From Symbiodinium natans (Eukaryota > Sar > Dinophyceae > Suessiales > Symbiodiniaceae): a DNA stretch of 47,500 nucleotides. Below the pieces are notes generated by a model. The model was not told the origin of the DNA and did no database searches. It saw only the letters and a list, made by a program, of their open reading frames with translations. This document shows, in pieces, positions 11,701 through 22,900 of the stretch. Position numbers and translations under genes: made by a program. The DNA is taken from contig CAJNDS010000224.1 in the NCBI GenBank assembly GCA_905221605.1, positions 819,085 to 866,584 of the forward strand. The letters run 5' to 3'. The first letter of the stretch is position 1; every line of letters begins with the position of its first letter.

Positions 11701-13590
11701 CGTCATCGTCGTCTGCCGCGGCTTTTGCTTTCGCTTTAACCTTTGCTTTCGCCTTTGCTTTGGGAGCCTGGGCAGAGGCGATATTTAGCGGGTCGACGGG
11801 TTGCTTACCATCTGAGGCTGCTGCTGGCTCATCATCGTCGCTGTCGTCATCGTCGTCTGCTGCCGCCTTTGCTTTTGCCTTTGGCTTTGCTTTCGCTTTA
11901 GGGGCCTCGGCAGACAAACGATGAACTGAACTTGCATCTGGCACTCAACAGGTTTCTATAAGTTTCTGCTCTGCATCTGAGGTCAAGTGCGGGCTCGTCG
12001 TCGTCGCTGTCGTCATCGTCGTCTGCCGCGGCCTTTGCTTTCGCCTTTGCTTTGGCTTTGGCCCGCTTTGGTGCCTGGGCTTGTGCAATTTCCGCCGACT
12101 GATTTCATGAGCGACATTGGCCTGCTTTGGTGCATAGTGTATAGCGGAGGCTAACTCAATCTACGCACCAACTGACACACCTGCTCCTCCTCCTACACAT
12201 TTGTAATCTGTGTGGGGAGGGGGGCGTCCCGAAAACAATGCGTGGGCTGAGGGGGTCGAGCATTCGACCCTGTCGGCTTCTAGATTCCTCGCGCGAAGGC
12301 CTGGCCAGGAAGTTGGGCTCTAGCTGATTCTTCCTGATCCTTAACGAAAACTAATCAAAAAGAGCACTTCAGCACGTAGCTAAGTGAAACTAAACTCAGG
12401 GCGTGTCTTTAACTTATGAAATTGGCGCCGAATCCATGTCCAGCACTCTGGTTGACAAGCAATATAGCCACATTGCCTTTGCGGGCTCTTCGGGATATTG
12501 TGAGTCAAGCGACACACTGCTTTGAGTGCACAAAGGAACGAAGACGCGAAATGAGAGAGAGAGAGAGAGAGTTAGAAAAAGATAATGACAGAGTTCCGGA
12601 AAGTGCGTTTCCAAAAGGCGCAGTGGGGAGCACCCACTTTTGCAGGATTTGAGGCCGCGAAACCTAACACTTGAGCCCCGGAGGGGAGGCGACGAAAACT
12701 TTAGTGTAGGAGGGCGGGCACGGAGGGTTTTTGTCGAACAAGCACAGCAATGCCGTTAGCAGCTACCTTCCTGACTTACAAACAGTTTGCCAGCGCCGAT
12801 TGAGATTTCGGGGCCCTCGACGGAGGGAGGTCACAGGAAAGGTTTTCGTTCGCCCGCCGGCACCGTTATCATGTTACAAATGTTGGCGCTTTTTCATGAA
12901 CCTGCTGAGCGGGAAGCCTGCACAGAGTCTGCACTGCTAAGTGTGGCATTACTAAGACCCTGCGTGTGCTTGAATCAAAGGCCAACTGGGCAGTCCTCGA
13001 AATGTTGGTCTTTTTGCGGGCAATCCTGAATCGAGGGCCTGGTTTATGGGAGTCTGCTGGAAGGAGGGTGCAGGTCACACTCTAAATCCCACCCCCCCTC
13101 CCACCCCCAACAAAACAGACTCGAATCGCGCTACTTTAGGCTCCCCCCGCCCAACCCCCACCAGACCCCCGAAGCCCCTGAGCCTTCTGGCAGAACAAGT
13201 TCGGAACGAGGAACGAAAGGCTCTCTTAGAAGAGCTTTCGTGACAACTGGTCTTCCTTGCTTTCTGACTCGTCCTTTGGCGTTTTCGACTCGATTTTCTG
13301 ACTCGACCCTCACCCGTTCAGTCGGCGCCAGGAGCATCCTAAGGAAGGCTGCATACTCTGGAACAGCATGGGCCCAGCATGGGCCCAGCGTGGGCTCAAC
13401 ATGGGCTCAACTGGGCTCTGCGCCGGCACCTCATCCTCGTCCTCGTCCTCGTCGTCGTCCGGAATCTTGGCCTCTGCCGCTTGAGACGCCAAGGGGTCCC
13501 ACATATGCCATAAGGTGGCAAAGGTGTCGCAAAGGGTGTCAGAGGAGCCTTCTTCTTCTTCTCCAAAGCAGAAAGCTTTGACTTGGCCAT
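5715..13590 (-). CDS. Nucleolin-like RNA-binding protein: acidic/KA repeats, two RRMs, GK linkers, acidic tail (29 exons)
   Basis: Nucleolin-type proteins act in the nucleolus in rRNA transcription and pre-rRNA processing. Here the order is: start MAKSKLSALEKKKK; an acidic exon; twelve (lysine-alanine)+AAADDDDDSDDDEP-type units; RRM1 with VFVGGLPFSTS and KGIAFITYKT; a Gly-Lys linker; RRM2 with LTVCVKG, DFAECGEV and RGIAFIEYKD; a GKGKDKGK tail; and an end of VVEEEDDDDDE then TAA. Exons: 13549-13590, 13430-13471, 11991-12074, 11825-11905, 11681-11767, 11515-11595, 11371-11457, 11205-11285, 11061-11147, 10895-10975, 10751-10837, 10587-10667, 10428-10523, 10159-10281, 10007-10069, 9914-9935, 9609-9716, 9500-9548, 8980-9050, 8711-8766, 8568-8601, 8334-8374, 8182-8275, 7360-7421, 7261-7308, 7079-7148, 6242-6328, 5834-5889, 5715-5762. 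They sum to 682 codons plus stop. In this model 24 of 28 introns begin with GC. The tail is Gly-Lys rather than the RGG of animal nucleolin. The least certain join is exon 2 to exon 3, where a missed exon is possible. Confidence 0.85.
6376..7078. other. Long intron region between RRM2 and the GK-rich tail exon
   Basis: This lies inside the penultimate long intron of the nucleolin-like gene. It contains a short C-run near 6766 and no further exon that would keep the reading frame. The splice GCAG to GTAAGG across it joins VNKA to the GKGK repeat in phase 1. Confidence 0.5.
8486..8517. repeat. (GA)n microsatellite in an intron
   Basis: A short pure GA run inside the intron between the two GK-linker exons of the nucleolin-like gene. 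Confidence 0.95.
10751..12074 (-). repeat. Tandem 310-bp exon-pair duplication inside the nucleolin-like gene
   Basis: Three near-identical full units start at 10981, 11291 and 11601, with partial units on both sides. Each unit holds an 81-nt exon (27 codons), a 57-nt intron, an 87-nt exon (29 codons) and an 85-nt intron. All exons here are phase 0 at both ends, so each added unit keeps the frame. Only a few substitutions separate the copies, for example near 11105/11412, 11322 and 11532, so the expansion looks recent. Introns are as similar as exons, as expected from unequal crossing-over. Confidence 0.95.
12075..13429. other. Second (long) intron of the nucleolin-like gene
   Basis: About 1.35 kb separates the exon ending in an acidic run (donor GAG then GTGCCG) from the first KA-rich exon. 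It holds a GA-repeat near 12551-12570 and GGGCCCAGCATG-like short tandem repeats near 13365-13420. There is a decayed copy of the exon-start sequence GCACCAAAGCAGGCCAA near 12116-12134, next to the real exon. I found no additional exon, but one could be hidden. Confidence 0.5.
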
Positions 13591-13620
13591 CTTGACTGCC
13601 TGCAGAAGAACACTCAGAGC
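13575..13620 (-). promoter_or_regulatory. Possible spliced-leader acceptor just before the nucleolin-like start codon
   Basis: Upstream of the ATG at 13590-13588 the minus strand reads CTGCAGGCAGTCAAG, giving AG acceptors 3-12 nt before the start. Dinoflagellate mRNAs normally receive a trans-spliced leader, so one of these could be the acceptor. This is inferred from position only. Confidence 0.3.
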
Positions 13621-14689
13621 AAGCACGCCTTGGGGCACGCCTTGCGAAGTTGCAGAGCAAAGGCTTGCCAGCGCCTGCATGGACGACACATCCTCCTCCT
13701 CCCCACCTCAGAAGTACAGCACGATTTCAAAGAGAGACGGCAGCTCTGCATTCTTACGGCTGTTAGCACTGCTAGCCTAGCCCATGTGTTAGTATGGTGA
13801 CCGATGATGACAGGTCTCAGCACCTGTCATGAAGCGTGGTTATGGGCGGTGCCCGTGCTGTCATTCCTCGTTCTTCGCTTACTATGCAGCTCGGGTTCTC
13901 TGTGTTGATAGATGGCGTCTAGAAGCCTAGTTTCGCCCCTTCTCGTTTGACAGTGGTCGCATCTACCCCAAAACCAGTGACCTTCCATGTGGTGGCTGTA
14001 TGCTGCCTCGCAAGCCTCACCCTTGAGCGTGTTGAAATTCACGTGTGCTGGGCTTGCACTGAATTATCTCGATGGCTCACGTTTTGCTTGGCAGAGCCTT
14101 TGCAGGGCCTTCGCGTCGTGTTTTGTGCTCTCTGAGTCGGGTGCCTGCGCTTTCCTCTGCCGCCTTGCGCTTGCCGTCCTGCCAGTCGCCAGCAGAAGCT
14201 AACAAGCAAAGTTACAAGTGCTGCATCCCAGCGCAGGACTCCGACACACTCGAACGAGAGCGCCTTCTTTCCTTTCACGACCATCTCTGGTATTTCAATG
14301 TTCTGTGGCCTGGGGAAAGTCAGGGCCAACGACAATGCAGAACAATGCAGGGGGGAAACCCATCAAAAGAAACCTTTTCCATAACAAAAAGTTTCAGAAA
14401 GCAATCAGGAAACTTACCAAAAAACACTTCTTACAACAACAACAACAACAACAACAACAACTTTCCTTGGCCAACTTTTCATTCAAACTACACTCTCCTG
14501 GAGATGGCCTCGCCAAAAACAAAAAAGATCCCTTCATGGAAATGCAAAATGCGAGAAACTGTCCTCGTTTTTGGACGCCCGACTTTCCGTTTGGCTTTTG
14601 AAACGTCGCCGTTGGACGTCCGGCTCGGGTGATTGCTAGTGCTATGATATATGGCGTGTCGCAAGCATGCACAGTAACAATTGGTACTC
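13591..14689. other. 5' flank of the nucleolin-like gene, no supported gene
   Basis: Both strands carry only short overlapping open frames. A CAA/ACA trinucleotide repeat lies at about 14430-14461. A minus-strand stretch near 14230-14310 reads NIEIPEMVVKGKK, which could be an exon, but no flanking partner was found. Confidence 0.4.
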
Positions 14690-17600
14690 GGAGAAAATTT
14701 CTGAGGAAGTTATGCTAGTAATTAGTCTTGAGTTTCTGAGGAGGGTTTCGCTGCAATTGCTGCATGTCTTGAATTTCTGAGAAAGGTTTCGTTGCAATTG
14801 CTACATGTCTTGAATGTCTGAACTTCTGAGGAAGGTTTCGTTGCAAATTGCTACGTGTCTTGAATTTCTGAGGAAGGTTTTGTTGCACTTGCTACATGTC
14901 TTGGATTTCTGAGGAAGGTTTCGCTGTAAACGCTACTAGTCTTGAGTTTCTGAGGAAGGTTCGTTGCAATTGCTACATGTCGTGAATTGAAGAGTTAGGT
15001 TTAGTTGCAACTGCTGCATGTCTTGAGTTTCTGAGGAAGGTTTCGTTGCAATTGCTACCCGGCTTGAATTTCTCAGGAAAATCTTGTTGCAATTGCTACA
15101 TGTCTTAAATTTCTGAGTTTCTGAGGAAGGATTCGCTGCAAATTGCTTCGTGTCTTGAATTTCCGAGGAAGGTTTCGTTGCAATTGCTACATGTCCTGAA
15201 TTTCTGACGAAGATTTCGCTGTAAATGCTACAGTCTTGAGTTTCTGAGGAAGGTTTCGTTGTAAATGCTTCAAGTCTTGAGTTTCTGAGGTTCGTGGCAA
15301 TTGCTACGTGTCTTGACTTTCTGAGGAAGGTTTCGTTGCAAGTGCTACTCATGTTGAATTTCTGAGGAAGATTCTGTTGTAAATGCTACTAGTCTTGAGT
15401 TTCTGAGGAAGGTCTCGTCGCAATTGCAACTCGGCTTGAATTTCTGAGGAAGGTTTCGTTGCAATTGCCTACTCGAAATGAACTTTGAGGAAGGTTTCGT
15501 TGCAATTGCTAGATGTCTTTCATTTCTGAAGCAGGTTTCGTTGCAATTGCTACTCGGCTTGAATTTCTGAGCAAAGTTTCTCTGTAACTGCTAGTGGTCT
15601 TGAGTTTTTGAGGAATGTTTCGTTGCAATTTCTACATGTCCTGAACTTCTGAGGAAGGTTTTGTTGCAATTGCTACATGTCTTGAATTTCTGAGGAAGGT
15701 TTCGCGATAAATGCTACTAGTCTTGAGTTTCTGAGGAAGGTTTCGTTGCAATTGCTACATGTCTTGAATTTAAGAATCAGGTTTAGTTGCAACCGCTACA
15801 TGTATTGAGTTTCTGAGGAACGTTTCGTTGCAATCTTGAGTTTCTGAGGAAGATTTTGTTGCAAATCCTACATGTCTTGAATCTCCGAATTTCTGAGGAA
15901 AGTTTCGTTGCAAATTGCTTCAAATCTTGAGTTTCTGAGGAAAGCTTTGTTGCAATTGCTACTCAGCTTGAATTTCTGAGCGAGGTTCTGCTGGAAGTGC
16001 TACTCGTCTTGAGTTTCTGAGAAAGGTTTGTTGTAAATCCTACATGTCTTGAGTTTCTGAGGAAGGTTTCGTTGCAAGTGAGACATGTCTTGAGTATCTG
16101 AGGAAGGGTACGCTGCAATTGCTACTCGGCTTGACTTTTTGAGGAAGGTTTCGTTGCAATTACTACTCGACTTGAATTTCTGAGGAAGATTTTGTTGTAA
16201 TGCTACGTGTCTTGAAGTTCTGAGGAAAGTTTCGTTCCAATTGTTACATGTCCTGAACTTCTGAGGAAAGATTCGTTGCAATTGCTACATGTCTTGAATT
16301 TCTGAGGAAGGTTTCGTTGCAAGTGGTACATGTCTTGAGATTCTGAGGAGGGTTTCGCTGCAATCGCTGCATTTCTTGAAATTATGAGGAAGGCTTTGTT
16401 GCAATTGCTACTCGGCTTGAATTTCTGAGAAGGGTTTCGTTATAAATGCTACGTGTCTTGAAGTTCTGAACACAGGCTTCGTTGCAATTGTCACACGTCT
16501 TGAATTTCTGAGAAAAGTTTCGCTGTAAATGCTACAGTCTTGAGTTTCTGAGGAAGGTTTCGGTGTAAATGCTTTAAGTCATGACTTTCCGAGGAAGGTT
16601 TCGTTGCAACTGTTACTCGGCTTGAACTAAGAAACAGGTTTGCTGTCACTGCTACTAGTGTTAAGTTTCTGCGGAAGGCTTCGTTGCAATTGCTACATGT
16701 CTTGAGTTTCTGAGCAAGTCCTGTTGCAATTGCTACGTGTCTTGAATTTCTGAAGAAGGTTTCGTTGCAATTGCTACTCGACATGAACTTTGAGGAAGGT
16801 TCGTTGCAATTGCTTCTCGAGTTGAGTTTTTTGAGACAGGTTTCGTTGCAGCTGCTTCTCGGCTTGAATTTCTAAGGTTTCGTTGCAATTGCTACATGTC
16901 TTGAATTTCTGAGGAAAGTTTCGCTGTAATTGCTACTATTCTTGAGTTTGTGAGGAAGGAAGGTTTCGTTGCGTTTGCTTCTCGGCTTGAATTGCTGAAT
17001 AAGGCTTCGCTGTACATGCTACTACATTTGAGTTTCTGAGGAGGGTTTCGATGCCTTTGCTACGTGTCTTGACTTTCTGAGAAAAGTTTCGTTGCAACTG
17101 CCCCTCGTTTTGATTTTCGGATGAAGGTTTTGTTGTGAATGCTACGTGTCTTGGGTTTCGGTGCACTATTCGCATTTCTTGAGCTTCTGAGGAAAGTTTC
17201 GTTGCAACTGCTATATGTCTTGGAAGTACATGCTGGTAGTCTTGATTTTCTGAGGAAGGTTTCGTTGCAATTGCTACATGTCGTGAATTTAAGAGTCAGG
17301 TTTAGTTACAACTGCTACTCGGATTGAATTTCTGAGGAAGTTTTTCACTGTAAATTCTACTATCTTGAGTTTTAGGTTTCGTTGCGATTGCTGCAACTCT
17401 TGAATTTCTGAGGAAGGTTTCTTTGCAATTGCTACATGTCTTGAGCTTCTGAATTTCTGAGGAAAGGTTCGTTGCAAATTGCTTCGTGTCTTGAGTTTCT
17501 GAGGAAGGTTTCGTTGCAATGGCTACTGGAAATGAGGTTCTGAGGCAGGTCTTGTGACTGTTACTAATTGCTACATGGCTTGGGTTTCTGAGGAAGGTTT

Positions 17601-19062
17601 CGTTTCAATTGCTACATGCCTTGAATTTCTGAGGAAGGTTTCGTTGCCATTGCAACGTGTCTTGAATTTCTGAGGAATGTTTTGTTGCAAGTGCTGCTCG
17701 TCATGAGCTTCTGAGGAAGGTTTTGCTGTAAATGCTTCTAGTCTTGAGTTTCTGAGGAAGGTTTCGTTGCAAGTGGTACATGTCTTGAGAGTCTGAGGAG
17801 GGTTTCGCTGCAATCGCTGCATTTCTTGAAATTATGAGGAAGGTTTCGTTGCAATTACTACTCGGCTTGAATTTCTGAGGAAGGGTTTCGTTATAAATGC
17901 TACGTGTCTTGAAGTTCTGAAAAAGGCTTCGTTGCAATTGTCACACGTCTTTAATTTCTGAGGAATGTTTCGCTGCACTTGCTTCATGTCTTGAGTTTTT
18001 GCGGAAGGTTTCGCTGTAAACGCTACTAGTCTTGAGTTTCTGAGGAAGGTTTCGTTGCAATTGCTACTCATGCAGAATTTCTGCAAAAGGTTGCGTTGCA
18101 GTTGCTGCATTTGTTGAGTTTCTGAGGCTTCGCTGTACATGCTACTAATCTTGAGTTTCTGGGGAAGATATTGTTGTAAATGCTACTAGTCTTGAGTTTC
18201 TGAGGAAGGTTTCGTTGCAATTGCTACGTGTCTTGACTTTCTGAGGAAGGTTTCGTTGCAATTGCTACTCATGTTGAATTTCTGAAAAAGGTTTCGTTGC
18301 AGTTGCTGCATTTGTTGAGTTTCTGAGGCTACTAATCTTGAGTTTCTGGGGAAGATTTTGTTGTAAATGCTACTAGTCTTGAGTTTTTGAGAAAGGTTTC
18401 GTTGCAACTGATACTAGTCTGAAGTTTCTGAGCAATGGCTACATGTCTTAAGTTTCTGAGGAAGGTTTCGTTCCAATTTCTACATGTCCTGAAATTCTGA
18501 GGAAGGTTTTGTTGCAACTGCTGCATGTCTGAGTTTCGGAGGAAGGTTTTGCTGTAAATGCGATTAGTCTTGAGTTTCTGAGGAAGGTTTCGTTGCAATT
18601 GCTACATGTCGAGAATTCAAGAGTAAGGTTTAGTTGCGTTTGCTACTCGGCTTGAATTTCTGAGGAAGGTTTCGCTGAAAATGCTACTAGTCTTGAGTTT
18701 CTGAGGACGGCTTAGTTGCAATTGCTACTCGGCTTCATTTCTGAGGAAGGTTTTGCTGTAAATGCTACTAGTGTGGAGTTTCTGAGGAAGGTTTCGTTGC
18801 AATTGCTACGTGTCTGTAATTTCTGAGGAAGGTTTCGCTGTAAATGTTACTCGTCTTGAGTTTCTGAGGAAGGCTTCGTTACAATTGCTACTTGTCTTGA
18901 ATTTCTGAGGAAGGTTTCGCTGTAAATGCTGCTCGAATTGAATTTGTGCGGAAGGTTTTGTTGTAAGTGCTACTGCTCTTGAATTTCTGAGGAAACCTGC
19001 TTCTGAGGAAGGTTTTCTTGCAATTGCTAATTACGTGTCTTGCATATCTGAGGAACAACACC
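14690..19062. repeat. Satellite array of a ~42-bp unit, about 100 copies
   Basis: The unit on the plus strand is roughly TTTCTGAGGAAGGTTTCG followed by TTGCAATTGCTACATGTCTTGAA. Two common variants of the second half occur: TTGCAATTGCTACATGTC and CTGTAAATGCTACTAGTC. Copies diverge by substitutions and small indels along 4.4 kb. The minus strand is often open and reads NETFLRNSRHVA, LPQKLKTCSN or TKPSSETQDM in its three frames, because 42 is a multiple of three. Indels break each frame every few hundred bases, so I treat it as satellite and not as a coding array. There are no conserved repeats with unique spacers, so it is not a CRISPR. Confidence 0.95.
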
Positions 19063-19660
19063 ATTTGACCCTGTTTGTGAACGGTTAGAGACAGACATCA
19101 TGCTGCGTAGACATCCAGTATCAACAAAAGGTAATGCAAATTTTGAAGGTTTTGCCAATGGCCATCATACGTGATTGTTAACATGTAAATAAAGTAGTAC
19201 TTCTGTCAACAGGTTCTGCTGATGTGCAATCATGCAGTGTGCTTTTTGCAAGAATTAACTTGTTCGGCGCATGTTGTATCTGTATCGAAGCTAAGACAAC
19301 GTCTATTCACACGCAGTTGTATACAACCACAGCGAGCGTCCCAGACGCATGGAGGTTCGACTTGTAGTGCAATGAAAATGCAATGATTTTTCTGCTATCT
19401 CATGAAGAAGTGCTTCATCTTGCCAACATCGAACTGTACGTTTATTAGGTCCATTATGCTGTTTATGCGGATATTGTGATTGAACTATAATTTTACAGTC
19501 CGTGAAATGCGTCATTTGGGTGTTCAGTTTCGCGAAACGCGCAACCTCGCGGTCGTCCATCACTGTTCCGAGTCTACACTGCAGGGACTTCCTTCCCTTC
19601 TTCAAATGAAAGGTTTTTGATTGACAAAAGATTTGTTTGAAGCAAGTTTTTGTTCGCCTT
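19063..19660. other. Unique sequence between the satellite and the GAAA repeat
   Basis: No motif or long frame is supported. The composition is more AT-rich than most of the window. Confidence 0.4.
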
Positions 19661-19699
19661 TCCGAACAATGCAGAGAACACGAGGGAAAGAAAGACAGA

Positions 19700-19955
19700 C
19701 ACAAAGAAAATATAGAAAGAAAGAGAAAGAGAGAAAGAGAGAAAGAGAGAAAGAGAGAAAGAGAGAAAGAGAGAAAGAGAGAAAGAGAGAAAGAGAGAAA
19801 GAGAGAAAGAGAGAAAGAGAGAAAGAGAGAAAGAGAGAAAGAGAGAAAGAGAGAAAGAGAGAAAGAGAGAAAGAGAGAAAGATAGAAAGAGAGAAAGAGA
19901 GAAAGAGAGAAAGAGAGGAAGAGAGGAAGAGAGGAAGAGAGGAAGAGAGAGAGCC
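19700..19955. repeat. (GAGAAA)n microsatellite, about 250 bp
   Basis: A nearly perfect purine repeat AGAAAGAG, grading into GAGGAA at its right end. The Lys/Arg/Glu and Ser/Leu/Phe translations across it are repeat artefacts. Confidence 0.97.
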
Positions 19956-19989
19956 AGGGAGGGTGAGGGACATGAAAAAGATATAGACA

Positions 19990-22900
19990 TGAGTGTGTTA
20001 CAAGGGGTTCTACAGGAGTGGCGGTTGGGCTCCCGGCCGGGCTGTCTGGGCTTTGGGCTTCGCTTCGCGCTCGGCCTATCTCAGCCCTACTCCTCTAAGC
20101 CTCTCTGCTCGGCTTCTTGAGCAGAAGCAACACATCGGGCCGCAATTTGAGACTGGCCGCACACGCACGTATGCGCGCGCGTGTGCGCGTGGCTGCGTGT
20201 GCATGTGTGTGCGGGTCTGGCTTTCACTGGCCTTGCGCGCATCTTTTCGGCATCGCTTCCTACAGCTTCGATCTGTCTGTGGCAAGAAGCTTTTCAAGTT
20301 TCAAATCGACGGCCATCCATGGCCCATGTTAAGACCAGCGGCACAAAATGCGTACAAACGCGCTGAAATGCCTCTGGCGTTTCCATGGCATGGCAGGCGA
20401 ATCCCTTAACAGAAAGGCACAGAAAAGTGTGCCCTTCGACATAAATGTTGAATTTCAGCGTTGAGCAACGCCTGAGATACACTCCCCACGATGCAGACAT
20501 ACCGACCTGCAAAACAAAATCACTCATGGGGGTATGGTACTGGAGCTGTCTAGCCCAGTTCCGGTGAAACGAACAAAATCGAGCTCCATATGAGCCCATG
20601 GCTTTGCAAAGGCAAATTGACCTTTTGAAGCACAAGTCTGTGAAAATGCCACCGGGCCGTCAAAGCGGCAGGTGGCGGGGTGTTCAGCTCGTCAGCTCGT
20701 CGGAGCGAGACTTCCTCAGAACGCGGCGGAAGTAGGGCTAAGTAGGGGGGTCTCCCCAATTTTATCCAATATACTCCTTCAATGCCCTTCAACGTTCTCC
20801 CCGAACCTCCCCCTGGAAGCGAGGATATGGAGCCCGAGGCAAAGGCCCTGCTGCCGCTGCCTTGGCACAGCGCCCAGAGTCTGGGCCCTATGGGAGTCCA
20901 GCATGGGGGGCACGTGCGGGTACGTGCACCCACAGGCACAACGTGTCTCAAGTTTTTCAAACACTGAGCCGCGCACTCAGAGGTAAACATCTGAGTCTAG
21001 CTTTGGGAGCAGCCGGCTTCCTCATCGTATTGGCCATCTCCTTGGCCCAAAGCCTGAGCTTGACATATGTTGACATGATGCAGACATGATGGAATGGCAG
21101 GTCCGTCTCGGGGCATGGAACCACAGCAGAATCCAGCGCAGAATCTCTCAGAGCTCCGTGCCGGGGCTGTTTGGAGGCCACTGTGATAGCTGGCCTCGAC
21201 GAATCGCGACATCGCGACAACAACTACGAGACAACACCACACGGAGACAACGGAGAAAAGCTGGGGGAAGCTGAGAGTGGAATTCGCATAAGTGGCCATC
21301 AGTGGCATCATTAGCATCATTCATTTTATCGGCCTGTGGGCTCGGGAACGTTGGCATTGCTCGTGCCAGTGAGGTCGGAGGCTCTGCTCGCTGGAGTCCG
21401 CCTCTCACAAACTCTCAAAGGGGCAACAAAGGCCCCACGCATATCAATTTCGCCAATTGCGTGTAATTGTGTGTGTATATATGTATGTGTATATGTGCCG
21501 GCCTGGCACCCCAGTGAAAGCAGTAAGAGGTGCTGCCTTTGCGGAAACAGGGGAACGCAGTGCCACAAAGTGACCAAGTACCAGCATATCTCATTGACAT
21601 TTTGCACCGTCCTGCCTGGGCAGCTGGTGGTTTGGCGTGGGTGGGGAGCGTACCATTGGCCACCTGAGGAGTTACACACTCTGACCACTCTGCGCAGCTT
21701 TTTGAAGTTCCTCTCCTTCAAACGACTCAGCCTCCAAAAAGATGCCTCTGAGGCCCCTCTCTGAGGCCCCTTGGCGCGCTCTAACTTAATCGAGGACGCT
21801 GCGGCGACAGTGTCGTAGCGCTCTCCGGGGTGGGCTTCGTCTTGGGTGGCACTGTACCTTAACTGGCAAATTTTTGTAGGCAAGTCTAGGCAGCCCACAA
21901 AAACCAAAGGCGTAACATGGAGGCACCACATGCGGAGACATCCGGAGAGTTAACTCACTCGTAGCTTGGCTTAAGACGCGTGAGACACTCTCTGAGATTT
22001 GTCTCTGAAAAGACAGGTGCGAGGCAAGATGGGCTTGAATGTGGGGTTGCACCGAGCTCGTGGCATGCCATATGGTGCTCGAGCACTCTGGAAATGTGAA
22101 GTCAAAGTTGGGTGAGCCGGAGGGTGAACTGGAGGGTTCGCATACCTGAGACTGGCACGGAGACGTAGGTTTCACTCAGATGTGGACTCTTGCGCTGGCG
22201 GTGTAGTAAACAGGAAAAGCTGCTGAGAGGACACAGTCGGAGCCTTTGCGCCACGCGCGTGGTTCACAGCCTCGCCAGAGTCCCATTCCAAGAGAAGGAG
22301 AACTCAAAAATGCTGTTGAGACAGTGTTCTCCGCCATCAAGTTGAGGCCGGAGCTCTTGTCTGCGCATACCTGGCAAGGTGACCGGCGCCAAGCACACCA
22401 CTCGAGAGCTGCACAAGCTTCGAGGCTGCAAGGTGGTCATTGTGGTAGCAAGGAAGGTGAAGCATGGCCGAGGCTGCTGATCGCCCCATTCCGGAGCCCG
22501 TTGTCTGCCTTGCTCCAAGTCAAGAAAAACCCAAGAAGTCAGGAAGCAGATGGCAGAGAACGGAAGGCAACAAGAGACAAGAGCTGCCTGCTCCAGGTCC
22601 GTTGTAGGCTGGTTGCCTCCAAACTTCGCAAGAAGTGGGGGGAGGTGGGGGGAGGTGGAGACGTTCACAACGATCCGTTACAAGCTGGGACAGCCTGTCG
22701 GGCGGGTTGTGCCCCGCCATGGGAGGTGCAGCCTGAGCTCTCGGACCGGCCGCCAAAACAATTCTACCTTATTCACCTCTCTTTTTATTATGCACTTCCC
22801 CTCCCCCCTTGGAAATAGTTCTGGTAGCTCGGAGATGCCAGTAGCTTTTGGGAAGATGTCAAGCTTCCGCGAGCGTCGACAGTGTCGCCACAGTTGCGTG

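Noticed and set aside
10968-11944. Three separate 109-118-codon minus-strand genes
   Set aside because: They are read-throughs of two exons plus introns of the amplified units. The introns contain the stop, and splicing joins them into one protein.
14936-18598. Many minus-strand frames of 70-140 codons
   Set aside because: They are repeats of the 42-bp satellite, broken by indels, with identical content in three frames.
14690-19062. CRISPR-like array
   Set aside because: Repeats are contiguous and degenerate, with no unique spacers, and the DNA is eukaryotic.
19574-19990. Leucine/serine/phenylalanine-rich and lysine/glutamate-rich frames
   Set aside because: Simple translation of the GAAA microsatellite.
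22246-22818. A 190-codon plus-strand gene
   Set aside because: Frames overlap heavily on both strands and no domain is visible. Only a 26-codon block looks exon-like.
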